Shown one piece after another: positions 1 through 8,496 of a stretch of DNA of 64,000 nucleotides. A program made the translations under genes and the position numbers. The notes under the pieces were generated by a model, which ran no database searches, had not been told where the DNA came from, and saw only the letters and a list, made by a program, of their open reading frames with translations. The DNA comes from UBA8079 sp049601915 (GTDB taxonomy: Bacteria > Pseudomonadota > Alphaproteobacteria > UBA6615). The stretch covers positions 1 to 64,000 of the forward strand of contig JBMYRB010000005.1 of assembly GCA_049601915.1 (NCBI GenBank), read 5' to 3'. Positions within the stretch are counted from its first letter, which is position 1. Each line of letters starts with the position of its first letter.

Positions 1-276
1 CCGAGGGTAGTTATTTATATTTGATAGCTGGGAGCCAGTTTTTACCCTCACCCCCGGTTTTGTCGGTCCAGTCGGGCTGGGTGACCCTCACCCAATGAGG
101 AACGACAACCTTGTTCCAATCCTGTTCCACGCAGATCGGATTCACATTGGATTCGGTGTGTCGCAGAATCTAAGGGTCGTTATTAATCAGGAATATGGAA
201 CGAGGAAGACGGGCTAACGAAATCAAAGCCTTGACCGGGGGTGCGGCCTTACATAGGTAAGGCGCGGCCTTTCGGT
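1..276. other. noncoding stretch before tRNA-Thr
   Basis: No convincing reading frame or RNA gene is visible on either strand. A TTGACC hexamer at 231-236, forty bases before the tRNA, looks like an alphaproteobacterial -35 element, but no good -10 element follows at the usual spacing. The 3' part of a feature lying further left cannot be excluded. Confidence 0.4.
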
Positions 277-352
277 GCCGCCTTAGCTCAGTTGGTAGAG
301 CATCGCATTCGTAATGCGGGGGTCGCAAGTTCGAGTCTTGCAGGCGGCACCA
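277..352 (+). tRNA. tRNA-Thr (anticodon CGT)
   Basis: A complete cloverleaf can be drawn. The seven-base acceptor GCCGCCT pairs with AGGCGGC at 342-348, the discriminator is A349, and CCA at 350-352 is encoded. The anticodon loop TTCGTAA puts CGT at the decoding position, so it reads the threonine codon ACG. The T arm holds GTTCGAGTC. It is followed within 17 bases by the 3' end of a decayed permease gene on the other strand. Confidence 0.95.
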
Positions 353-368
353 TTTCCTTCCCCCATCA

Positions 369-849
369 TCAGCGTGCCAGGGGCAGCAGGATGGCGCCTG
401 TGAGCGTGATGACGGTCGAGTCGACCTTCGCCAGGTCTGGGCGTTCCTTCAGGAAAAACACCCCGATCAACAAGGCGGCGAACGAGGCGGGCCCGCCGAA
501 CAGGAAGGCGCGGCGCCCCTCGGTGATGACCCGCGACAGGAGGCCGGGCTTCATGACCCGCATGATGCCGGCGAACAGGATCGCGTTGACCAGTGACGGC
601 CAGGCGTAGAACCCGACGGCGGTGGCGTCCGCGCGGGCGCCCAGCCCGTCATTCAGGGAGTAACCGGCGATGAAGGCCAGGATTGCCGTGCGTGGGTTGC
701 GCAACCCGTCACGCATTCGCCTGGCGGAATTTCTCGAGCCTGACATCGATTTCCGCCGCGCCGATGGGCGCGAATCTCGATGTAAACGCCACATGTCCTG
801 ACAAGGCCGAAGACCAGAGCGCAAGGATCGGGACGAAGAACTTCTTCAT
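369..849 (-). pseudogene. decayed EamA/DMT-family permease
   Basis: Two pieces of a drug/metabolite transporter survive in different frames. A 46-residue N-terminal piece (849 to 709, beginning MKKFFVPILALWSS) is followed by a C-terminal piece (about 716 to 369) with the second-EamA-half signature YSLNDGLGARADATAVGFYAW and the terminal segment GVFFLKERPDLAKV. Family members have about 290 residues and ten membrane helices, and here roughly half is missing. The C-terminal piece also appears to lack about 25 residues between GGPASF and AALLIGVFF, where the eighth to ninth helices normally lie. The match of the N-terminal piece is weaker than that of the C-terminal one. It is a relic, not a working transporter. 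Confidence 0.6.
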
Positions 850-1018
850 GGAGTTCTCGGTCATGTATGACGGGAACGGCAACCTTACACGTACCAAGAC
901 CTGTTGGGCCAATGTCGACAGGTTGGGAGAATCGAGTCAGATTTGCGGGATCAACAAGAGCCGATCCGGCGCACAAATGCCGGGCAGAAGGCGAAACGGG
1001 ATACCGGGGGAAACCAGA

Positions 1019-2089
1019 ATGCTTTTCAAATGTGCCAACCATGCACCGGCGGCCGATCACGGCCACAGCCAGACAGTGACCAACGGGAAGAAGCACCTGA
1101 CGGTCGATATTCATTGTCACGTCCACATCCCCGAGGTCGATGCCATGACCGAGGGCCAGTGGGGCCCGGAAGACATTCCCGCGATCCATTTCGCCAGCGA
1201 CCTGACCCGTGGGCTCAACGTCGAGCAGAATGAAATCCTGATGCCGAAGCTGACCCAGCCCGAGCTGCGGATCGCCGACATGGATGCGTCGGGCGTGGAT
1301 ATGCAGGCAATATCGCCCGCACCCTGGCACTATTGCTACTGGGCCGACCCGGATCTGGGCCGCGAGACGGCGGTCTATACAAACGATCACATGGCGGAGC
1401 TGGGGACGAAGTATCCCGACCGGCTGATCCCCATGTGCACTGTGCCCCTGCAGGCCCCGGAGCTGGCCGTGGCCGAGCTGGAACGCTGCCACAAGGAGCA
1501 TGGCATGCGCGGCGTGGAGATCGGTACCAATGTCGCCGGCAAGGAGCTGACGCGTATCGGGCTGGAGAAGTTCTTCGCCAAGGTCGAAGAGCTCGACATG
1601 CTGATCTTCATGCACCCCATCGGCACGACCGAGGGTGATCGGATGAAGGATCATTATTTCACCAACCTCATCGGCCACCCGCTGGAATCGGCGCTGGCTG
1701 TCGGTCACCTGGTGTTTGACGGGTATCTGGAGCGTCACCCCAACCTGAAAGTCTGCGTCGCCCATGGCGGCGGGTACCTGCCCAGCTACTATGGCCGCTT
1801 CGACCATCCCTATCCGACCCGCGCGGATGTTCATGGCGACCTGCCGCACTCGCCGTCCCACTATCTTAAGAAGCTGCATTTCGACACGGTCGTGTTCACC
1901 GAGATGCAGCTGCGCCACCTGATCGAGGCCTGGGGGTCGGATCACATCCTCATGGGGACGGACTATCCCTATGACATGGCAGAGACCGATCCGGTGGGAC
2001 ATGTGGACTCGGTCGAAGGCCTGTCGGATGCCGACAAGGCCCTAGTCTGGGGCGGCAATGCGGCCCGGCTGCTCAATCTTGCGGTCTAG
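1019..2089 (+). CDS. amidohydrolase, ACMSD-like (amidohydro_2)
   Basis: This is a 356-residue metal-dependent hydrolase or decarboxylase of the amidohydrolase 2 family, which includes 2-amino-3-carboxymuconate-6-semialdehyde decarboxylase. The metal ligands of the TIM barrel are visible: DIHCHVH at residues 31-36, MHPIG near 200, VAHGGGYLPSYYGR near 250, and the conserved Asp in MGTDYPYDM near 315. The ATG at 1019 is preceded by a purine-rich GGGGGAAA. The open frame runs upstream to 683 but that part has no family similarity and overlaps the decayed permease, so it was left out. A paralogue with the same layout lies at 10690. The substrate is unknown; a cyclic or aromatic carboxylate is likely by family. 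Confidence 0.85.
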   Translation: MLFKCANHAPAADHGHSQTVTNGKKHLTVDIHCHVHIPEVDAMTEGQWGPEDIPAIHFASDLTRGLNVEQNEILMPKLTQPELRIADMDASGVDMQAISPAPWHYCYWADPDLGRETAVYTNDHMAELGTKYPDRLIPMCTVPLQAPELAVAELERCHKEHGMRGVEIGTNVAGKELTRIGLEKFFAKVEELDMLIFMHPIGTTEGDRMKDHYFTNLIGHPLESALAVGHLVFDGYLERHPNLKVCVAHGGGYLPSYYGRFDHPYPTRADVHGDLPHSPSHYLKKLHFDTVVFTEMQLRHLIEAWGSDHILMGTDYPYDMAETDPVGHVDSVEGLSDADKALVWGGNAARLLNLAV

Positions 2090-2204
2090 GCGAAGTGCTA
2101 GACCGTCCTTGCCTTGGGTTCTTTGTGGACCGATTATCTGCGTAAGTTCTCGAAACCAATACACCCGTTCGCGCGGGTCCGATCACATCAGGAATTCAAA
2201 AGCC

Positions 2205-3047
2205 ATGGCCGACACGACCACCTACACCCCACCGAAAGTCTGGGCCTGGGACACCAACGAGGAGAGCCAGTGGTCGAGCCTGAACCGGCCCATCGCCGGC
2301 GCGACCCATGACAAGGAGCTGCCGCGCGGCAAGCATCCCCATCAGCTCTACTCCCTGGCGACTCCCAACGGCGTCAAGGTGACGGTGTTGTTCGAGGAGC
2401 TCCTTGCACTGGGCAAGACCGAGGCCGAGTACGACGCCTGGCTGATCAAGATTGGTGACGGCGACCAGTTCGGCAGCGGATTCGTCGACGTTAACCCCAA
2501 TTCGAAGATCCCGGCGATGATGGACTACAGCACCAAGACGCCGACGCGGGTGTTCGAGTCCGGTGCGATTCTTCTCTATCTGGCGGAGAAATTCGACGCG
2601 TTCGTGCCAACCGAGCAGTCTGCGCGGGCCGAGTGTATGTCCTGGCTGTTCTGGCAGATGGGCAGTGCGCCCTATCTCGGTGGCGGCTTCGGCCATTTCT
2701 ACCACTATGCTCACGCGAAGTATGAGTATCCCATCGACCGCTTCGCCATGGAGGTGAAGCGCCAGCTCGACGTGCTCGAACGGAACCTGGCCGAGCGGCA
2801 GTTTTTGTGTGGCGACGACTACAACATCGCCGATATCGCCACCTACGCCTGGTACGGCAATCTGGTGCTGAACAACCAGTATGAGGCGGCAGAGTTCCTC
2901 GACGTGGCCTCATACGAAAACGTGGTGCGCTGGGCCAAGGAAATCGATGCGCGCCCCGCCGTGCAGCGCGGGCGGCGGGTGAACAGGATCCGCGGCCCCG
3001 AGGAACTTCAGGTGCCCGAACGCCACGACGCCAGCGACATCGGCTGA
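2205..3047 (+). CDS. yghU: YghU-like glutathione transferase family protein
   Basis: A 280-residue protein of the nu-class GST group typified by E. coli YghU, a glutathione-dependent disulfide-bond oxidoreductase of the cytosol. The N-terminal extension with PPKVWAWD is characteristic of this group. The thioredoxin-like domain holds TPNGVKVTVLFEELL near residue 50 and the glutathione-contact region NPNSKIPAM and FESGAILLYLAE. An all-helical C-terminal domain with LCGDDYNIADIATY follows. Length agrees with the family, about 280-290. The start ATG at 2205 matches the YghU N terminus. A second, unrelated-subfamily GST lies head-on downstream nine bases away. Confidence 0.88.
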   Translation: MADTTTYTPPKVWAWDTNEESQWSSLNRPIAGATHDKELPRGKHPHQLYSLATPNGVKVTVLFEELLALGKTEAEYDAWLIKIGDGDQFGSGFVDVNPNSKIPAMMDYSTKTPTRVFESGAILLYLAEKFDAFVPTEQSARAECMSWLFWQMGSAPYLGGGFGHFYHYAHAKYEYPIDRFAMEVKRQLDVLERNLAERQFLCGDDYNIADIATYAWYGNLVLNNQYEAAEFLDVASYENVVRWAKEIDARPAVQRGRRVNRIRGPEELQVPERHDASDIG

Positions 3048-3056
3048 TCGGCCTGT

Positions 3057-3656
3057 TTAGGCGGCAAGCACCGCATTTACGCTGTCGCGGGCTCTCATCC
3101 GTTCAAGCCAGGCGGTGACGTTGCCGGTCTTCGCCAGCATGGCCTCGCCCTCCGGCGTCATCGACAGATAGTTGACGACGGGCACGTAGAAGCAGTCGGC
3201 CAGAGTCAGGTCTTCGCCGGCGAAGTAGGGTGATTGTCCGAGGGCATCGTCGATCACACTGAGGCTTCGTTCGGATTCGGGGATGCCGGCTGCGATCATG
3301 TCCTTGTTGGACGGGTCGCGCAGAAGTCGCTGGATCACGACGTGGCGCATCACCGGCGGATCGAAGTAGGAGCTGTAGACCGAGATCCACTGGCTCATCC
3401 GCGCCCGACCGGCTGCGTCGGCGGGTTGCAATGCCGGGCCGTCGAACGCTTCGTCGATATAGCGGGTCACAGCCAGCGTTTCGTCAAGCTTGATGTCGCC
3501 ATGGTTTGGCGCCGGGAGTTTGCCCTGGGGGTGACGGGCCAGCTGTTCGGGGGTTTGTGGTTGTGCGAGGTCGTGGGTGTAGTCGACGCCCTTCTCGACG
3601 AGTGCGATGAGCGCCGTGCGCACAAGATTACTGCGAGGTGCGCCATGCAGGATCAA
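3057..3656 (-). CDS. glutathione S-transferase
   Basis: A 199-residue cytosolic GST that would conjugate glutathione to electrophiles or act as an isomerase. It begins with the usual N-terminal thioredoxin-fold strand MILHGAPRSNLVRTALIALVEKG and carries KLPAPNHGDIKLDETLAVTRYID, a diverged form of the cis-Pro and E/S-I/L glutathione site. The helical domain contains the conserved FAGEDLTLADCFYVP. Length fits the family. It is convergent with the YghU-like gene and stands divergent to the dioxygenase at 3810. The substrate cannot be told. Confidence 0.87.
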   Translation of the reverse strand: MILHGAPRSNLVRTALIALVEKGVDYTHDLAQPQTPEQLARHPQGKLPAPNHGDIKLDETLAVTRYIDEAFDGPALQPADAAGRARMSQWISVYSSYFDPPVMRHVVIQRLLRDPSNKDMIAAGIPESERSLSVIDDALGQSPYFAGEDLTLADCFYVPVVNYLSMTPEGEAMLAKTGNVTAWLERMRARDSVNAVLAA

Positions 3657-3809
3657 TTAGGACATACTCTTCTCCAGATGGGTCGGCCGGGTTGCGCGCG
3701 ACCGCGCTATGCGGTCTCGAATCTATCATCGGTCGGGCGCCTTGACGAAACCCGATCTAATCCTGACCCTGTCTGGACTGAAGATTGATACGGAATATTG
3801 ACGCCTCCG

Positions 3810-4841
3810 ATGGTTGAGATGGTGACAGAACGTCTGGAAGGCCCCGATGTCTGGTTGGGCCGGGATTTGCAGGCGAGGGATGACTGGATCGTCCGTCTTG
3901 ATGATGGCGATATCGCGGAGATTGACGCGGCGCTGGCCATCGCCAAATCGGGTGGCGCGACGATTCCCTTCGGGCGCGATCAGTTCCCGCTGGACCGCCT
4001 GCGTGAATCTCTCAAGCGCGTCTTCGATCTGGTCAATCGGGAGTGCGGCGTGGCGTTGCTGCGCGGCTTGCCGCGCGAACGCTATACGCCCGAGGAGTGC
4101 GAGCTGATCTACTGGGGAATCGGCTGTCATCTCGGTACGGCGGTTTCCCAAAGCCCGCGCGGGGACATGATCGGATATGTTCGGGACGAGGGCCTGTCGA
4201 TGGGTGACCCGAATGCCCGTGGTTACAAAACCGCCGGGGGGTTGCAGTTCCATTGTGATCAGTTGCCGACGGATATTCTTGGGTTGTTTTGCGTTAATGA
4301 TGCACGCCGCGGCGGCGAGAGCCATATCGTCAGCGCATTGGCGATCCATAATGCCATCCGTGAAGAGCGCCCGGATCTGTTGCCGCGCCTGTATGAACAC
4401 ATCAATGTCGACTGGCGCGGAGACGAGCCGGAGGGCCAGCCGCCTTGGTATCGGGTGCCGATGTTCTCGGCGGCCGACGGTCGGATCACGTCGCGCTTTA
4501 CCAACAAATTCTTCGTCCGTTCGACGACACGCCATGGTGAGGATCTAGCGCCGACGGCGGAACAATGGGCGGCGCTCGAGTTCGCGCACGAGGTCGCCGA
4601 ACGCCCCGAGATGCGTCTGACCATGACGTTCCAACCTGGCGACATGCAGTTCATCAACAACCACACCACTTTGCATGGTCGGTCGAACTTCGAGGATTGG
4701 GCCGAACCTGACCGCAAGCGCTTGCTGCTGCGTCTGTGGCTCGCGGTGGACGATGCGCGCCGGCGACCGCTGTCCCCGCTGCTCGATGAGCGTTATCACT
4801 GGGTCAGTGTCGGGGGAATTCCCAAGCGCGACGTTGCCTGA
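3810..4841 (+). CDS. TauD/TfdA-family Fe(II)/2-oxoglutarate dioxygenase
   Basis: The product of 343 residues is a non-haem iron dioxygenase. The facial triad is visible: His and Asp in LQFHCDQLPTD, the distal His in NNHTTLHGRSNF, and the 2-oxoglutarate-binding Arg in RKRLLLRLWL. N-terminal GVALLRGLP and the loop RGGESHIVSA are also typical. The frame is open from a TTG at 3798; ATG at 3810 or 3819 is more likely, though no strong ribosome binding site decides it. By family it would hydroxylate a carboxylic or sulfonic substrate such as taurine-like compounds or gamma-butyrobetaine analogues. The exact substrate is not predictable. Confidence 0.85.
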   Translation: MVEMVTERLEGPDVWLGRDLQARDDWIVRLDDGDIAEIDAALAIAKSGGATIPFGRDQFPLDRLRESLKRVFDLVNRECGVALLRGLPRERYTPEECELIYWGIGCHLGTAVSQSPRGDMIGYVRDEGLSMGDPNARGYKTAGGLQFHCDQLPTDILGLFCVNDARRGGESHIVSALAIHNAIREERPDLLPRLYEHINVDWRGDEPEGQPPWYRVPMFSAADGRITSRFTNKFFVRSTTRHGEDLAPTAEQWAALEFAHEVAERPEMRLTMTFQPGDMQFINNHTTLHGRSNFEDWAEPDRKRLLLRLWLAVDDARRRPLSPLLDERYHWVSVGGIPKRDVA

Positions 4842-4909
4842 CCCACGGGTTGGCGTTGCGGGGCCGGACCCTCTAGGTTTGGCGCTAAAACGGACGAAGC
4901 ATGTGAGTG

Positions 4910-5821
4910 ATGGAAATGGCAGACAATCTGAATGACCTGGCGATGGCGCCGGAGCGTGTGGTGGTCGTCGGCGCGGGCGGTTTCGTCGGCTCCTCGATCG
5001 TCGCCGCGGCACGCGATCGTGGTTTTGATGTCCTGCCGCTGGGCCGGAGCGAGGTCGATTTGCTTGCGGATGGTTCGGGCTAAACGCTGAAGGGACGTCT
5101 GGCGCCGGACGACGCGGTGGTTTTCGTGTCGGCGCTGGCGCCGTGCAAGGACTATGTGATGTTCGAGCGGAACATCCGCATGGGCAGGAATGCGCTGGAC
5201 GGGGTTGTGGGCCAACCGTTGTCGCAGCTGCTCTATATCAGCTCGGATGCGGTCTACAGCGATTTCGACGGACCGCTGACAGAAGTTTCGGTCACGGCAC
5301 CGGACAATCTCCACGGCCAGATGCATGTGGCCCGCGAGTTGATGTTCTCAGCTACGTTGGCGGAAACCAGTCCCGACACGGTCTTCGCGTCCCTGCGACC
5401 GACCTTCATCTATGGCGCGGGCGACCCACATAACAGCTACGGGCCGAACCGGTATCGCCGCCTCGTTCTGACGGGAGAGAATATCACCCTGTTCGGCAAC
5501 GGTTAGGAACGCCGCTACCATATGAGTGTGCTGGGTGTGGCCGAGCTCGCCGTGCGGATGATCGAGCATCGCACCCGCGGCGCGCTCAATGCGACCACCG
5601 GGCATGTTACCTCGTTCCAGGAACTCGCGGAAATGACGATTGGTTTCGGCGACGCTGAAATTGCAATCGAGAATCTTCCGCGATCGGGCCCGATGCCGCA
5701 CAACGGCTATCGGCCGTTCGACCCGTCGGAGGCTTTCCGGCTGTTTCCGGATTTCGCGTTTACAGGGCTCGAGGAGGGCCTCCGCGCCGCCTTCGATGAA
5801 GTGAAAGCCAACATGACCTGA
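4910..5821 (+). pseudogene. NAD-dependent epimerase/dehydratase, two in-frame stops
   Basis: One continuous frame of 304 codons encodes an extended SDR. It has the N-terminal Rossmann motif VVVVGAGGFVGSSIV, YISSDAVYSD, SLRPTFIYGAGDPHNSYGPN and a C terminus ending EEGLRAAFDEVKANMT. The frame is interrupted twice with no change of phase: TAA at 5081-5083 after the Rossmann domain and TAG at 5504-5506 in the family motif LFGNG-x-ERR, where Glu or Gln is usual. Everything between is readable, so the lesions look recent. The YxxxK catalytic tyrosine is not obvious, since HGQMHVARELM stands where YGRxK is expected. It may be decayed, or the stops may be sequence errors. Confidence 0.82.
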
Positions 5822-5883
5822 GGCGTTGCCGCGGGATCATCTGCGCCATAGGATCACGTGGACCGTAACCGAGGAAGTTCGCG

Positions 5884-6711
5884 ATGACCCACTTCACCCA
5901 TATCGACGATGTCACGCCCGAGAATATGGATGCCGGTGACGGCTGGCTGATCACGGAATTCCGGCTGCCCTTCAGTGACCGCCAGGGGCTCGGGACCACC
6001 ATGTTCCACGCCCGGTTTAATCCCGGTGCTGTGCACAAGAAGCACAAGCACGAGAATTGTGAAGAGATCTATTACATCATCAGCGGCAAGGGCATCGCGG
6101 GTGCTGGCGGCGCGACCGAGGAGATCGGTGCCGGCCATTTCCACTATGTACCGGCCGACACCGAGCACTGGCTGGCCAATGAAAGCGACGATGAGCCGAT
6201 CGTCGTGATCGGCTGGTATCTCGGCGCCGGCAATGTGGCCGCCACCGGCTATGTTTACATGGGCGATGTCACAGACGCCGATCTCAAGGGACCCCACAAG
6301 GGCTATGATGTCGGGTCTCTGGTGAACCACGCAGACGTCACACCGTCGGACATGAGCGACATCGCCGGCTGGGGCGGGACCGAGTTCCGTGCTTGCCTGG
6401 GGGCGGCGCAGGGAATTGGCCATTCGACCTGGCGGCCGGTGCTCGCCGACGGCCAGGCGCTCAAGGCGCACCGTCACAACAATGCAGATGAGTATTATCT
6501 GGTTGTGTCGGGCGCGGGGCGCGCCGGCGTGGGCGAAGAGGTTGCGGCGCTGAGCGTGGGCTCATGTGTGCATGTGCCGGCCGGCACGGCGCACTGGTTC
6601 GAATCCAACGGCACCGACCCGCTGATTACCATCGGCCTGCACGAGGGCGCGAATTCTCTCGAGGCCGGCGGGTTCGAGGCGCTGGGCGATATACCTGCGG
6701 CGGCGGAGTAG
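5884..6711 (+). CDS. tandem cupin (bicupin) protein
   Basis: A 275-residue protein made of two cupin barrels. The first (about residues 30-115) has HKHENCEEIYYII and a downstream His in HWLANES. The second (about 165-265) has HRHNNADEYYLVVSG and HVPAGTAHWF. Each thus keeps the metal-binding His/Glu set. Such bicupins serve as dioxygenases, isomerases or small-molecule sensors, and the sequence does not say which. A good GAGGAAG ribosome binding site precedes the ATG. It follows the broken epimerase by about 60 bases on the same strand and could once have shared its transcript. Confidence 0.85.
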   Translation: MTHFTHIDDVTPENMDAGDGWLITEFRLPFSDRQGLGTTMFHARFNPGAVHKKHKHENCEEIYYIISGKGIAGAGGATEEIGAGHFHYVPADTEHWLANESDDEPIVVIGWYLGAGNVAATGYVYMGDVTDADLKGPHKGYDVGSLVNHADVTPSDMSDIAGWGGTEFRACLGAAQGIGHSTWRPVLADGQALKAHRHNNADEYYLVVSGAGRAGVGEEVAALSVGSCVHVPAGTAHWFESNGTDPLITIGLHEGANSLEAGGFEALGDIPAAAE

Positions 6712-6726
6712 GTCGGTCGACGGCAC

Positions 6727-7198
6727 TCAGGGTTGCGTTTGAGCTGCCAGTTGCTTGTGCGGCGTCAGTTCCGAATTTGGATTGACGGCGAAGTAACGCT
6801 CTTCTGCCTGCCCCTTACGAGCCGCCACGGCAAGCAGATAACTTATGAGATTGTCGATTGAGGCGTCGAAACTGACCGCGGTCGCTGTACCGGGTTCTTC
6901 CCGGAACGTGACATCATGTTTCTCGGCGAGATCCTGATAGTCTGACCTGAGGTGTTGGAACGCCACAAGGTTCAGTATCCGGCCCCCATGCGTGAGGTAG
7001 GCCACCAATTTGCCGCTGTTGTTGGAGCTATTGACCATCTCGACGACATAGGCATTTTTGGTTATGGCTGGGGCAATCCTGAATTTCTACCCTCGCGCTC
7101 CGCAGATACCCTTGCTGACAGCGTCTGGGTCGTCCTGCCAGTTGAGCCGGGTGCGCGCCTCGTAGGCTTGCTCGATGGTCCCAGGCATCTTGCTGACA
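6727..7198 (-). pseudogene. hypothetical protein, frame interrupted by one TAG
   Basis: A 103-codon frame from an ATG at 7038 is open to 6727. The same frame continues upstream past a single TAG at 7087-7089 through protein-like sequence (DVSKMPGTIEQAYEARTRL, WQDDPDAVSKG) to an ATG at 7196-7198. The segment between the stop and the inner ATG also reads plausibly (FRIAPAITKNAYVVE). I do not recognise the family, and no signal peptide or membrane segment is seen. Either the gene starts at 7038 and is intact, or a longer gene of about 156 codons has acquired a stop. An open frame on the other strand (6952-7263) makes strand choice less than certain. Confidence 0.4.
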
Positions 7199-7277
7199 TC
7201 ACGCCGCAGATACCATTCAGCCTGGTGGAGCCGGGTACTGCTGCTGATCAGGTGGGGTCCTGAAACGAAGCAACCGC

Positions 7278-8309
7278 TCAGCCCGTCGGCGACAGGCAGG
7301 CCCGCATGGAGGCCGCCATGTTGCGCATCAAGGTGAAGTAGAGGTCGGGGCCGTTGGGAATACCCGTTCCCAGCGGGTCTAGGACACCCGACTTCGCCGC
7401 GGTTCCCTCGGTCACCACATTGACAAGCCTCGGTGTGAACTGGGGTTCGGAGAATACGCATGTGGCACCGAGCTCTTCGACCTTATGCCGAATGTCGGCC
7501 ACACGCGCCGCACCGGGGATCACCTCGGGACTAACGGTGATGGACCCGGCGGCGTTCAGAGCGAAACGGCGTTCGAAATGCTGGTAGGCGTCATGGAACA
7601 CGATGAAGGGTCGCTCGTGTACCGGTTCTAGGGTCTGGCGAAGCTCGGCGTTTAGGCCGTCGATTCGTGCCTCCAGTGCCTCGGCATTGGCCTCGTAACG
7701 TGCGGCGTTCGCGGGATCGACCGCGCTGAGCGCCTCGGCAATCTCGTGGGCCATCGCCTTGGCATTCACAGGGTCGAGCCAGATGTGCGCGTCGCCGCCG
7801 TGATCGTCGTGCCCGGCATGCTCGTCCTTGTGCTTGTCATGGTCATCGTCATGACCGTGCCCGGCGTGTTCGTCCTTGTGCTCGTCCTTGTCATGACCGT
7901 GATCGTCATGATCTCCGTCGCCATGGTCATCATGGGCATGGCCTTCGAAGGAGCCGCCCTCACGGAAGGAAACATGAGTGAGGCCATGAGCGTCCATGAG
8001 GGAGACGACACGGGCGTCCTTGCCCAGGGAGTCGATTGGCCGGTCCAGGAAAGTCTCCAGACTCGGGCCGATCCAGAAGACGAGGTCCGCTTCCTGTAGC
8101 GCGCGGGCGTTCGAGGGATGCAGGCTGTAGGTGTGGGGAGATCCGCCACCCTCCACGATCAATGACGGGGTTCCAACTCCCTGCATGACGCCGGCGACCA
8201 GTGCGTGCACCGGTTTGATCGACGCAACAACGGACGGCGGTTCTGCATGAGCACCAGTGCCTAAAAGCGCCAACGCGCCAGCCAGGATATATGTACGATT
8301 CAGTTTCAT
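7278..8309 (-). CDS. znuA: zinc ABC transporter substrate-binding protein ZnuA
   Basis: A 343-residue periplasmic zinc-binding lipocalin-unrelated cluster A-I protein. Residues 1-22 form a Sec signal peptide ending GAHA. Zinc ligands are visible: His59 in GGSPHTYSLHP, His175 in DAHIWLDP, and a third His in FHDAYQHFERRF. Between residues 122 and 170 lies a long His/Asp loop with the repeat HKDEHAGH, which is the usual zinc-scavenging insert of ZnuA. The C terminus keeps SEPQFTPRLV. It is transcribed divergently from znuC-znuB-zur across a 187-base spacer with Zur-like palindromes, so repression by zinc-loaded Zur is expected. Confidence 0.95.
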   Translation of the reverse strand: MKLNRTYILAGALALLGTGAHAEPPSVVASIKPVHALVAGVMQGVGTPSLIVEGGGSPHTYSLHPSNARALQEADLVFWIGPSLETFLDRPIDSLGKDARVVSLMDAHGLTHVSFREGGSFEGHAHDDHGDGDHDDHGHDKDEHKDEHAGHGHDDDHDKHKDEHAGHDDHGGDAHIWLDPVNAKAMAHEIAEALSAVDPANAARYEANAEALEARIDGLNAELRQTLEPVHERPFIVFHDAYQHFERRFALNAAGSITVSPEVIPGAARVADIRHKVEELGATCVFSEPQFTPRLVNVVTEGTAAKSGVLDPLGTGIPNGPDLYFTLMRNMAASMRACLSPTG

Positions 8310-8364
8310 TTCTCTCGTCCCTTGGGCATGTTTACCCGGTTGCCAAGTGCGGTTTCGCAGTTAC

Positions 8365-8382
8365 GAAATGTAATAACATTGC
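8365..8382. promoter_or_regulatory. candidate Zur operator, znuA side
   Basis: The core AATGTAATAACATT at 8367-8380 is an inverted repeat (AATGT, four bases, ACATT) flanked by GAA and GC. It resembles Zur boxes built on AATGTTAT...ATAACATT. It lies about 55 bases upstream of the znuA start, where it could cover the promoter. The assignment is from base pattern and gene context only. Confidence 0.5.
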
Positions 8383-8411
8383 ATATCCGCGAGGTCACAA
8401 AATTAATAGAA

Positions 8412-8430
8412 AATGTTACAAGATAACAAT
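8412..8430. promoter_or_regulatory. candidate Zur operator, znuC side
   Basis: AATGTTACAAGATAACAAT contains the perfect inverted repeat TGTTA (8414-8418), five bases, TAACA (8424-8428), and is close to the Zur consensus of proteobacteria. It sits about 67 bases before the znuC start. With the palindrome at 8367-8380 it gives each divergent promoter its own site. Confidence 0.58.
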
Positions 8431-8496
8431 CTTGCGTGATGGTATAACGTGTGCGATCACCCGCTTTCAACAAACTTCTCCCAACTGCGGTGCGGC

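Noticed and set aside
653..2002. A 449-codon reverse frame over the first amidohydrolase gene
   Set aside because: The forward frame has all the amidohydrolase motifs; the reverse translation has none.
7780..7930. Short tandem repeats that might be a CRISPR-like or regulatory array
   Set aside because: They encode the His/Asp loop of ZnuA (HKDEHAGH repeats) and are coding repeats.
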